Part shown: positions 54,708 through 64,000 of the stretch, one piece after another
How the letters are laid out: every line of letters starts with the position of its first letter
Numbering within the stretch: position 1 is the stretch's first letter
Made by a program: the position numbers and the translations under genes
The notes under the pieces: model-generated
What the model was told of the DNA's origin: nothing
Seen by the model: the letters and a program-made list of their open reading frames with translations, nothing else
The model's database searches: none
Origin: Oncomelania hupensis
Taxonomy: Eukaryota > Mollusca > Gastropoda > Littorinimorpha > Pomatiopsidae
Reading direction: 5' to 3'
Length of the DNA stretch: 64,000 bases
Assembly (NCBI GenBank): GCA_036898135.1
Contig: CM072525.1
Coordinates: 56,211,874-56,275,873 of the forward strand

Positions 54708-57700
54708 CTGTTCTCTGTTCTGTTTGTTTATTGTCTTTTCCAGCAAGCTGATAAGACATTTAAAAAAAATAATAATAATTAAAAAAAAAAAAAAATTAAA
54801 AAAAAAAAAAAAAAAAAAAGAATTGTTAGATTAGATTACCAACAGGAGAGTCCAGCAATACTTTGGACAGTTTGATTCCGAGTTGAAAATCTACATCACT
54901 GAAACTGACCTTCCCTTGCAATTCATATGGCAGTAAAGGCTTAATTTGATCACATTCAAATAAAACATGCTGTAACGAGATGGATGCATCACAAACACAC
55001 TTTACATCTTTACAGTGCTTAGTTTTAATAGCATTGAGCAAAATTCTGTTAGTCATCGTAAGCACAGCTCTTGAGTAACCATTTAATGGATTGTCTTGTT
55101 TCTTAAAGTCAAGAGTACTTTTCATTATATTTTCAATTTCATTTTGAATTTCTTTTGAAGATTTCATAACTTCAATGTATCGAGAATTTAATTGTAAAGC
55201 ACCTTGTTTAGCCCCTTTATCTGCTAATTCATTATAGAAAAAACCACAATGTGATGGTAACCAGCAGAAAGAGATGTTTGTGCCATTAATGATTAAGCTG
55301 TGAATAATATGTCTAATTTCTATTATTAAATCTCTTCTATTTTTATTATTTTGAGATTGTAACGCTTCTAGCACTGACATTGAATCAACACATATAACTA
55401 TTTGAAAAATAGTGATCTGAAGACTGGATATGTTTCTTAGTGCCATTAAGATTGCTATCAGTTCGGCTGTAAATATAGACATATTCTTGCCCAAGTAAAA
55501 TGATTCGTTCATTTTTAAATCAGGAATAACATATGCTGCACCTGTTTCACCTGATGATAAAACAGAACCGTCAGTATACACTTTTAAATGTTGAGAATAA
55601 ACAGAATCTATGTGTTCACGAGCCTCAGTTGTAACTAAGTTACTATTAACACTTTTGAATGTGTTACAATAATGAATATCAAAATTACCCTTCATCATCT
55701 CCCAAGGAGGCATTGGTGAAGAAATATCTGTCTTAAGTCTTTTTATGTCCTCTACCGTAGAATCAAGTAAGTCTTTAGTATATGTAGAAATCGTTTCTAA
55801 GAATCTAACATTTTGTGCTCGTTTTGGGTATTCTAAATCAGACCTAAACAACAACTCTTCATTAGTACTATTGCAAATATTATGTGCTCTTACGATATAT
55901 TTACCACAAGCCAACTTTCTCTGTTCATCCAGGGGCATAATTCCTGCTAACATATAAGCTTTAGATGTATTTGTATGCACAGGAACACCTAGGGCTAATT
56001 TTATAGCCTTGCTATCTAGACTTTTCAACTTATTTAAATAACTCTTCGGAGCTGAAAAATATGCTTCCTGCCCGTACGTTAATTTAGATCTGACAAGTGA
56101 AGTTGCTAAATGAACGAGTGTCTTTATATCTTGACCCCAAGATTTTGTACTAATGATCTTTAATAAATAATAACTTTTTAAAGCATTCTGAATTAAATAC
56201 TCAATATGTCTTGTCCATTTTAACTTCCTTGTTAGATATACACCTAAAAATTTAATCTCAGCAGTATATTCAATTTCTTCGTTTTCTATCAATATTTTAG
56301 GTAGTTTTCTTGGTACTTGACAGTTACTAAAAAGCATCATTTTAGTTTTTTCCTTAGATAATTCTAGGCCATTAGATATCATGTACTTGTTTAAACTATT
56401 TATTTCTGTTTGATAAACTAAAGTAATGTGTTTTATTTCATACAAAGAAGTTTTCTTTTTTAGATTAACATTCATCCATGTAGCAATGTCATCAGCATAT
56501 TGAACAAGAGTAACCCTGTTACTGAAAACTTTTGGCAAATCGTAGATTAAAATGTTGAACAAAATTGGAGATATTATTGCCCCTTGAGGAATACCCATAT
56601 TCGTCGAATGACTTGATGAATAACAATTTCCAACTTTAACTTTTATAGCTCTATTTTGTAAGAAAGTTTTTATAAAATTATACATGTTTCCAGATAATCC
56701 AATTTGCTTTATTTTGAAAAGTAAACGTGCATGCCAAACTCTGTCGTATGCTCTTGTAATATCAAAAAATGTTGCTAAAACTCCTTTACGCTTTGCAAAT
56801 TGTCTTTTAATATGCGTTGTTAGCTTAACTAAATGATCAACAGTCGATCGGCCTTTTTGAAACCCAGCTTGATTGATAGGAATTATTTTTTGTTTGACGC
56901 AATAATGTGATAACCGTTCCAATACAACTTTCTCCATTATTTTACAGGCATGTGACGTCAACGCGATAGGCCTATAACTTGAAACAACACTGCGAGATTT
57001 GCCAGATTTTGGTAATGGGATAATTAGAGATGTTTTCCAGAATTCGGGCAAGATACCTTTTGCCCAACTATTGGCTATAATTTCATGTAAAATGTGGAGC
57101 CAATTGTCAGGAATATTAGATAAAAGTTTGTATGAGATTCCGTCTAATCCTACGGCTGAATTTTTTGGTCCAAATTGTAATACTACATTTTTAACTTCTT
57201 CAAACGTTATGTCGGCATTATAATATAAACTATTATTGGGTAGAGGAGGCTCAAATGTAGGACTATTTTCTTCATTTTCTCTTTGTTGTTGTATGTGACC
57301 AGGCAAACTAGACGACTGACTTACATTAGCAAATACTTTTACAAATTCATCAGCCTTCTCTAATGATGTTGGAAATTTATTATTTGTTAGCTTTATGGGA
57401 CATTTAGGGAAACTGTATCCATTTTTCATTTCTGACAACTTTTTCCAAATTTTAGCTGAGTCCTGATAACTATTGATTTCAGAAGTACAATAATTTGACC
57501 AAAATGCTTGTTTTTCGCTAGCAATGGTTTTGTTACAATTTATTTTTGTCTTCTTCATTTCAATAAATGATTGTTCTGTTCTATTTTTCAACCATGTTTT
57601 ATATGCTACCTTTTTCTCTTTTACTGCATTTTTACACTGTTCGTTCCACCAAATATTTCCGGTTCGGGATTTTTTCGTATATGTTTTTTTCTTGGGAATA

Positions 57701-58478
57701 GACCTAGAAGCTGCGTCATGAATACTCTTAACAAAAGTATTATACACTTCATTAATATCCTTCTTCTTAGTAAAAGAAGTATCAGTATGTAATAAAATTT
57801 CTTTAAAATCATCCCAATTAGCCCGAGCATAGTTATATTTTGCCACAGGATCTTGCTCAATGTCCACTTCAACACAATCATTGCAAGTGATTACGATAGG
57901 GAGGTGATCACTGCCTAAAGTATCCGTCTCAACCTCCCATATACAGTCTGCATAAAGATCAGGAGTAGTAAAAGAGAGATCAATGGCAGATGGTTGATGT
58001 GTAGATACATCTGGCACGCGAGTGATTCTTCCATCGTTAAGTAATAAAAAGTCAGAGTTAACAATAAGTTCACTTAGACGGTTTCTGGAAAAGTAACAGT
58101 TATCATCCCAAAGAGACGAGTGGGTATTAAAATCTCCACAAAAAATACTGGATTCTGACACATTAAAAGATTGCATCCAGTCAAGGTTTGCATGATCTGT
58201 TCCCTTAGGATAATAAACAGAGAAAATGTTTACACACAACTGACTATTTATCTTGATTTTCGCACATGCGCAATAGCTATCACAATCGTTTATACTGGTA
58301 GGACTCAATAAATCATAATCCAAGTCATGACGAATGTAAATTGCAGCCTGGACTTTATCACTGTTTGTGTTGATTATGGGGGGATAATAATACCCCTTCA
58401 GTTTTGGTAGCTTGCGTTTGTTAACATTTAATGACTGTAAGGCTAGAACATGGTGGTCTGTTTCAGACAAATATTGTT
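54708..58478 (-). mobile_element. LINE-Y copy 1, nested in the Mutator-like element
   Basis: TSD agcattccccat (12 bp) is at 54696-54707 and 58479-58490. The same sequence occurs once, uninterrupted, in copy 1 of the Mutator-like element near 25827-25840 (complement), which confirms the insertion. The 5' end is truncated near the start of APE. The 3' region after the stop has a long A-run on the plus strand (T-run in sense) at about 54761-54820, then an AATAAA signal near 54733 in sense. Confidence 0.9.
54826..58470 (-). CDS. LINE-Y ORF2: APE, RT, RNase H, intact 1214 residues
   Basis: One uninterrupted frame. APE spans residues 1 to about 215 (CGDFNTHSSLWDD, STHQPSAIDLSFTT, GSDHLPIVI), with the first ~30 residues of the usual domain missing. 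RT has motifs at about 500-760: AGFQKGRSTVDHLVKL, FFDITRAYDRVWHARLL, GIPQGAIISPILFNILIYD, VQYADDIATW and FLGVYLTRKLKW. RNase H (about 960-1090) has VYTDGSVLSSGETGAAY, IFTAELIAILMAL, VICVDSMSVLEALQ and WLPSHCGFFYNELADKGAK. A Cys/His C-terminus (HCKDVKCVCDASISLQHVLFECD, in part) follows. This is an I/jockey-group ORF2. All catalytic residues I can check are present, which implies recent insertion. ORF1 is absent here. Confidence 0.92.
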   Translation of the reverse strand: MSETDHHVLALQSLNVNKRKLPKLKGYYYPPIINTNSDKVQAAIYIRHDLDYDLLSPTSINDCDSYCACAKIKINSQLCVNIFSVYYPKGTDHANLDWMQSFNVSESSIFCGDFNTHSSLWDDNCYFSRNRLSELIVNSDFLLLNDGRITRVPDVSTHQPSAIDLSFTTPDLYADCIWEVETDTLGSDHLPIVITCNDCVEVDIEQDPVAKYNYARANWDDFKEILLHTDTSFTKKKDINEVYNTFVKSIHDAASRSIPKKKTYTKKSRTGNIWWNEQCKNAVKEKKVAYKTWLKNRTEQSFIEMKKTKINCNKTIASEKQAFWSNYCTSEINSYQDSAKIWKKLSEMKNGYSFPKCPIKLTNNKFPTSLEKADEFVKVFANVSQSSSLPGHIQQQRENEENSPTFEPPLPNNSLYYNADITFEEVKNVVLQFGPKNSAVGLDGISYKLLSNIPDNWLHILHEIIANSWAKGILPEFWKTSLIIPLPKSGKSRSVVSSYRPIALTSHACKIMEKVVLERLSHYCVKQKIIPINQAGFQKGRSTVDHLVKLTTHIKRQFAKRKGVLATFFDITRAYDRVWHARLLFKIKQIGLSGNMYNFIKTFLQNRAIKVKVGNCYSSSHSTNMGIPQGAIISPILFNILIYDLPKVFSNRVTLVQYADDIATWMNVNLKKKTSLYEIKHITLVYQTEINSLNKYMISNGLELSKEKTKMMLFSNCQVPRKLPKILIENEEIEYTAEIKFLGVYLTRKLKWTRHIEYLIQNALKSYYLLKIISTKSWGQDIKTLVHLATSLVRSKLTYGQEAYFSAPKSYLNKLKSLDSKAIKLALGVPVHTNTSKAYMLAGIMPLDEQRKLACGKYIVRAHNICNSTNEELLFRSDLEYPKRAQNVRFLETISTYTKDLLDSTVEDIKRLKTDISSPMPPWEMMKGNFDIHYCNTFKSVNSNLVTTEAREHIDSVYSQHLKVYTDGSVLSSGETGAAYVIPDLKMNESFYLGKNMSIFTAELIAILMALRNISSLQITIFQIVICVDSMSVLEALQSQNNKNRRDLIIEIRHIIHSLIINGTNISFCWLPSHCGFFYNELADKGAKQGALQLNSRYIEVMKSSKEIQNEIENIMKSTLDFKKQDNPLNGYSRAVLTMTNRILLNAIKTKHCKDVKCVCDASISLQHVLFECDQIKPLLPYELQGKVSFSDVDFQLGIKLSKVLLDSPVGNLI

Positions 58479-58983
58479 AGCATTCCCCATGTCCTGCCTA
58501 GAACCAAGTAGGCACTGTTATACAGTATACATACAACCTGTAGGCTTAATCTACATTATATATTATAAGTCAGGCTTCGTGCAGCGAAGAAGCTCGATCA
58601 CTAGCTGAATAAAATTATTAGACCTGTATTGTTTGTTTAATACGTAAATAAATGTATAAACTATATGTATTCTAATTAATAATATTTAGGCCTATACTTT
58701 ATAATATTTGAATCTTTAAATTTCCGGAGAAGGACGAGTAGCTTAAGCGAATTTTTTTTTTAATAACTCGAGATCAGAGTTAAATTAATAGTTAGTTAGT
58801 TATTCATTGCTTACAGGGTCCAGCGGACTGCAAAGATCCGAATCAGGACAACAAAATCAAGACAACTCGAGATCAGAGTTAAATTAATAGCTAATTAGTT
58901 ATTCATTGCTTACAGGGTCCAGCGGACTGCAAAGAGCCGAATCAGGACCACAAAATCAAGACCACAACTTCGCTAGTAGCAGT

Positions 58984-59056
58984 AGGCTAGTAGTAGTAGT
59001 TGTAGTAGTAGTAGTATAGTTATTTAGTTAAATCTTTAATTTATTTATTTGTTTTG

Positions 59057-59127
<71 letters not shown>
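58984..59127. repeat. (TAG)n and (TTA)n microsatellites
   Basis: A short TAG run (58984-59020) and a pure TTA run (59060-59127) inside the Mutator-like copy 2. They are the counterparts of the expanded arrays at 25098-25456. Confidence 0.9.
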
Positions 59128-59129
<2 letters not shown>

Positions 59130-60000
59130 CTACTTTTTAAAAAAAATAGTGTGCTGCTGTGCGTGCTCAATGATGTAAATTATGTGGTCAGTGACGTTTT
59201 GTTTGTTTTTGCTGAAGTTGGGTGTAACCCCAAATATTCAGATGGTGTTACTGGTTATTTTTTCTTATAGATTTACCAAAGTTTTTAGATGATTTATGGA
59301 AATTTCCGCCTGCCACGCAACTTTTTTTTTAAATACGTGTTTCTTATTAAAATACATATCATTGAAATACATTTTTAAAAAAAGTACTGTATCAGTTAAA
59401 AAGAATAATATTAGTTAAATAAATAATTGCTTTGGTGCTTGCAATAAAAATGTCACTGTTTTTTTAGACCATTGTAAACTTGCTTTGCCTTATTCTGCTG
59501 AAGGGACATCAACGTGTCCGTAGCGCTTTGAAATTTTGTCATGGTTTTATTGTTGATATAGATGTGAAATTGTTGTATGTGTGCATTATGTGTTATGTAT
59601 TACTTTTACTCTTTATTACTAATTGTGTCAGTATATTAATCATCATAAAATAATAATAATAATAACTGCTTCAAAATGCGAATCTCCACATGACTTACAG
59701 CTTGAAGCTGTGCAGATCGAAATAGAATTAGATCTTGAAGCAACAGCGGCTATTTTTATGCACGGATGTTTCACCACAGGCTCTGAAGTCTTTTCTTTCG
59801 TCTTTGTAAACTCGTGGGCCTCCTACATACGTACGTAGTATAGTATGTAATTGAGGCCTACGAAAGACGAGACTTCCCAGCCTGTGGTTTCACGTAGTCC
59901 AGCAAGCATTCGTTCGTAAAACATCGGATAGCTTCGTTCGACTTCGGTAATAGCCTTTTTCGGCGAATGACTGGAACTAGGTTGGAAAAAACAAGTTCGC

Positions 60001-60932
60001 AGGCCAACTTCTGTCAAATCAAATCAGATCAAAACAGATCAAATAATAATAATAATAATAATAATAAGAATAAGAAGAAGAAGAAGAAGAAGTAGAAGAA
60101 GAAGAAGAAGAAATGAATAATAATAACAATAATAATGATAATAATAAACTTCATCACTATTATTGTAAAAGAAAAAACTAAATACATAAAAATAAATAAA
60201 TAAATATCAATAATACAATTTTTTTAATTGACTGATATTTTTTGTTGCAATTTTAACGTGTGGCACTGGTTATATATGCTGGTTACATTATGTGTAATTA
60301 TTATGTATACATTATTTCTGTATGGACTCATACCATTATCAGTTTCACACTTCCTGTCTCTCCTCTATTATAGCCTACTAACAGCATTATACTTTTCTTT
60401 CTGTCGGTGTTCACTCGGCCTAATTAGTTTTCTACATTTTTTTTTTGGGGGGGGAAGCAAGAAAAGTGTTCCACAAGATGGTGTTCACAAAGTGAATTTT
60501 CTTCTTTCAGTTTCTTTTGCATCAAAACATTGACAAAATAACATTCCCATTTATATCTTCTTTCCAAATATAACATTCAAATGTTGTTTTCAGTCAGAAA
60601 TATTTCTCCTAAACAAAGGCCTAACAAGCCCCAGTAGTAACGGTCTTTTTAATTGGTCAACCAAAAACGAAGCTGGTGCCTGACTGTGTTCCACAGGTAC
60701 CTAAACTGGTGGGCGGTCATGTTCCGCAGATATCTAAACTGTTGTGCGGTCATGTAGACATAGCTGAATCATCGACATTCTTCTTTCTTTTGCGCTTCTT
60801 TGATTTTGTCAAGCAAACTGGTGGGCGGTCGTGTTCCGCAGATATCTAAACTGATGGGCGGTCATGTAGACATAGCTGAATCGTCAGCATTCTTCTTTCT
60901 CTTTCTCTTGCGATTCTTTGATTTTGTCAAGC
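60001..60932. other. Non-coding spacer with (AAT)n/(GAA)n tracts and a ~115-bp direct repeat
   Basis: 60001-60170 is the resumed array-type sequence (ggccaacttctgtcaaatca, then AAT and GAA runs). 60170-60700 has no recognisable gene. At 60703-60814 and 60815-60932 lie two direct copies of a block containing actggtgggcggtc, gtagacatagctgaatc and gattttgtcaagca. In minus sense the block contains a short basic frame (KSKNRKRKRKK-type) of unknown meaning. Confidence 0.6.
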
Positions 60933-61735
60933 ACCATGGGTGTCGCGCAAAATAACTGGAAAATCGGCCACCTCAGAGGCCAATTTCGGACGTGGCACTC
61001 TGAATGGTCGACCTTTTGGGGGTGGTGGTGGGCCCATACGGGCTTTTTGTGCATAGGTAGGGGCTCCATTTCGGGAGCTAGTAGAATTTGTGTTATGGTT
61101 AACAGGGGGCAAACTATGGGGTGAACCCGTGTCGCTAACCACTGGTGGTGGTGAGCGATCAGGGGGCACACCAGGGTGAGAAGGAGCCCCGCCAGGCCCA
61201 GTTGGGTCATGCTCCCAAAGATGCTTAGCCAACACGACTTTTTATAGACACTCTCGCACGCTACGCATAACCTAGCGCTAACAAGAAATAGTTCCCCTTT
61301 TTTTCCATAGGCTGTTGTGACACAGGGTGAGAAGGTAAACAAGTACTGGGCTTCAATAGTCGTAAATCCTTTCTCACAGTGGGAACAAACCTCGCAGCCA
61401 CCATTTGATTGACACTCTGCTTTTGTGTGGAGCAGCTTGGTGAAGGGGTATTTTCCTGCAGAGAACACATCTGAAACATTTCTGATTGGATGATCCTTTT
61501 TTCTTTTCAGAGAGAGAGCAAGACAATGAAATATTTTCTTGCGTAGGAGGTTGTTGCTGTTTTCCAGTTTTTTTTCCATTTCATCAATGTCTGACTCAGA
61601 TTGGGTGAAGATTTCTCAATCTTCTGACAGAGTTTTCTTTGTCTTTTTTTTCTTTGTTGCTTGCTTTTTGCATGACGTCCAAATCTGCAACTACTTCTCC
61701 AATCTCACATTCCTCTAGGCCAACTTCTGTCAAAT
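60933..61735 (-). repeat. Segmental duplicate of 53630-54431
   Basis: Collinear with 53630-54431: LINE-2 ORF1 fragment (60933-61213), 110-bp LTR U3/TATA part (61214-61322), caggg and the gene remnant (61323-61735). There are small differences: tgttgtgaca for tgtcgtgaca at the LTR end, and loss of cattattc near 61466. Since it contains the LINE-2/LTR junction, it was copied after both insertions. The left breakpoint is within LINE-2 ORF1. Confidence 0.92.
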
Positions 61736-61757
61736 CAAATCAGATCAAAACAGATCA

Positions 61758-61821
<64 letters not shown>

Positions 61822-62217
61822 GAATAATAATAATAACAATAATAATGATAATAATAAACTTCAACTCTGCTTTTGTGTGGAGCAGCTTGGTGAAGGGGTA
61901 TTTTCCTGCAGAGAACCATTATTCACATCTGAAACATTTCTGATTGGATGATCCTTTTTTCTTTTCAGAGAGAGAGAGCAAGACAATTAAATATTTTCTT
62001 GCGTAGGAGGTTGTTGCTGTTTTCCACTGTTTTTTTTTCCATTTCATCAATGTCTGACTCAGATTGGGTGAAGATTTCTCAATCTTCTGAAAGAGTTTTC
62101 TTTGTCTTTTGTTTATTTGCTTGCTTTTTGCATGACGTCCAAATCTGCAACTACTTCTCCAATCTCACATTCCTCTAGGCCAACTTCTGTCAAATCAAAT
62201 CAGATCAAAACAGATCA

Positions 62218-62266
<49 letters not shown>

Positions 62267-62662
62267 GAATAATAATAATAACAATAATAATGATAATAAT
62301 AAACTTCAACTCTGCTTTTGTGTGGAGCAGCTTGGTGAAGGGGTATTTTCCTGCAGAGAACCATTATTCACATCTGAAACATTTCTGATTGGATGATCCT
62401 TTTTTTCTTTTCAGAGAGAGAGAGCAAGACAATTAAATATTTTCTTGCGTAGGAGGTTGTTGCTGTTTTCCACTGGTTTTTTTCCATTTCATCAATGTCT
62501 GACTCAGATTGGGTGAAGATTTCTCAATCTTTTGAAAGAGTTTTCTTTGTTTTTTGTTTATTTGCTTGCTTTTTGCATGACGTCCAAATCTGCAACTACT
62601 TCTCCAATCTCACATTCCTCTAGGCCAACTTCTGTCAAATCAAATCAGATCAAAACAGATCA

Positions 62663-62709
<47 letters not shown>

Positions 62710-63089
62710 TAATAATGATAATAATAAACTTCAACTCTGCTTTTGTGTGGAGCAGCTTGGTGAAGGGGTATTTTCCTGCAGAGAACCATTATTCACATCT
62801 GAAACATTTCTGATTGGATGATCCTTTTTTTCTTATCAGAGAGAGAGAGCAAGACAATTAAATATTTTCTTGCGTAGGAGGTTGTTGCTGTTTTCCACTG
62901 TTTTTTTTCCATTTCATCAATGTCTGACTCAGATTGGGTGAAGATTTCTCAATCTTCTGAAAGAGTTTTCTTTGTCTTTTGTTTATTTGCTTGCTTTTTG
63001 CATGACGTCCAAATCTGCAACTACTTCTCCAATCTCACATTCCTCTAGGCCAACTTCTGTCAAATCAAATCAGATCAAAACAGATCAAC

Positions 63090-63160
<71 letters not shown>

Positions 63161-63551
63161 GAATAATAATAATAACAATAATAATGATAATAATAAACTT
63201 CAACTCTGCTTTTGTGTGGAGCAGCTTGGTGAAGGGGTATTTTCCTGCAGAGAACCATTATTCACATCTGAAACATTTCTGATTGGATGATCCTTTTTTC
63301 TTTTCAGAGAGAGCAAGACAATTAAATATTTTCTTGCGTAGGAGGTTGTTGCTGTTTTCCACTGGTTTTTTTCCATTTCATCAATGTCTGACTCAGATTG
63401 GGTGAAGATTTCTCAATCTTCTGAAAGAGTTTTCTTTGTCTTTTGTTTATTTGCTTGCTTTTTGCATGACGTCCAAATCTGCAACTACTTCTCCAATCTC
63501 ACATTCCTCTAGGCCAACTTCTGTCAAATCAAATCAGATCAAAACAGATCA

Positions 63552-63619
<68 letters not shown>

Positions 63620-64000
63620 TAATAATGATAATAATAAACTTCAACTCTGCTTTTGTGTGGAGCAGCTTGGTGAAGGGGTATTTTCCTGCAGAGAACCATT
63701 ATTCACATCTGAAACATTTCTGATTGGATGATCCTTTTTTTCTTTTCAGAGAGAGAGAGCAAGACAATTAAATATTTTCTTGCGTAGGAGGTTGTTGCTG
63801 TTTTCCACTGTTTTTTTTCCATTTCATCAATGTCTGACTCAGATTGGGTGAAGATTTCTCAATCTTCTGAAAGAGTTTTCTTTGTCTTTTGTTTATTTGC
63901 TTGCTTTTTGCATGACGTCCAAATCTGCAACTACTTCTCCAATCTCACATTCCTCTAGGCCAACTTCTGTCAAATCAAATCAGATCAAAACAGATCAACT
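61414..64000 (-). repeat. Tandem array of ~425-470-bp exon-like units with (AAT)n spacers
   Basis: Units start (plus strand) at actctgcttttgtgtgg: 61414, 61864, 62309, 62734, 63203 and 63644, the last cut off by the window end. Lengths are about 450, 445, 425, 469 and 441 bp. Differences come mainly from the length of the (AAT)n run in each unit. On the minus strand each unit has (ATT)n, then TTTGATTTGACAG, then a potentially coding stretch (GLEECEIGEVVADLDVMQKA) and the PNLSQTLMKW segment. The first unit is continuous with the gene remnant. It looks like tandem amplification of an exon with its upstream intron end. A plain satellite is the alternative. Confidence 0.85.

Larger units (their letters stand above)
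54432..60000. mobile_element. Mutator-like (MULE) element copy 2, carrying LINE-Y
   Basis: The left end GCAAACTTGTTTTTTCC and right end ...AACAAGTTCGC are inverted repeats. Flanks are a perfect 9-bp TSD aggccaact (54423-54431 and 60001-60009). Without LINE-Y it is about 1.8 kb and matches copy 1 (24203-26101) in reverse orientation. It has (TAG)n at 58985-59020 and (TTA)n at 59060-59127. No transposase is seen. The 9-bp TSD and ~110-bp TIRs favour Mutator over hAT (8 bp). Confidence 0.82.

Noticed and set aside
61414..64000. Tandem units as a CRISPR or bacterial repeat system
   Set aside because: Units of ~445 bp with internal (AAT)n and no spacers. The setting is eukaryotic.

Overview
The window is metazoan nuclear DNA, most likely from an invertebrate. 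It holds fragmented 28S rRNA sequence, animal-type R2 retrotransposons, APE-type LINEs, Ty3/gypsy LTR elements, a Mutator-like DNA transposon and many (AAT)n/(TA)n microsatellites. I see no bacterial-style genes and no intact host gene. Almost every coding feature lies on the minus strand and belongs to a mobile element. The phylum cannot be fixed from the sequence alone.

Region 1 (about 0.77-34.8 kb) is a degenerate rDNA-derived array read on the minus strand. From right to left it runs: 28S fragment (33795-34784), R2-1 (28391-33794), a 19-bp 28S scrap, R2-2 (20261-28371), two fused 28S fragments (19588-20260), R2-3 (14479-19587), a 28S fragment (14276-14478), R2-4 (5446-14275), R2-5 (2277-5445) and R2-6 (765-2276). 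The R2s encode three N-terminal zinc fingers (C2H2, CCHC, C2H2), as in the R2-A clade, then RT and a restriction-like endonuclease. R2-1 is full length and open apart from one in-frame TAG. R2-3 is a second, clearly diverged lineage. Later insertions split the array: two solo LTRs (5575-7673, TSD gccag; 21806-22796, TSD gtctc), a LINE (about 7795-10862), a Mutator-like element (24203-26101, 9-bp TSD) and a short insert in R2-5.

Region 2 (34.8-38.4 kb) is debris: a (TA)n tract, a 5'-truncated LINE-Y copy, a gypsy RT/RNase H scrap, and an R2 fragment in which a 31-bp coding segment has expanded to 12 copies.

Region 3 (38.4-54.0 kb) is one Ty3/gypsy element flanked by the 5-bp TSD caggg. Its pol order (integrase C-terminus, then RT, then RNase H) is like Gmr1, and its primer-binding site matches 39 nt of tRNA-Arg. 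Each of its two ~0.9-kb LTRs is interrupted at the same place, about 25-35 nt downstream of the LTR TATA box, by a different LINE: LINE-1 in the 3' LTR and LINE-2 in the 5' LTR. TSDs of 12-13 bp support both insertions. This is the most striking feature of the window.

Region 4 (54.0-64.0 kb) holds the target gene remnant, whose acidic reading frame resumes at 38158-38430 on the far side of the gypsy element. It also has a second Mutator-like copy (54432-60000) carrying a LINE-Y with an intact 1214-residue ORF2, a duplicate of the LINE-2/LTR/gene-remnant block (60933-61735), and a tandem array of ~425-470-bp exon-like units that runs off the right edge.
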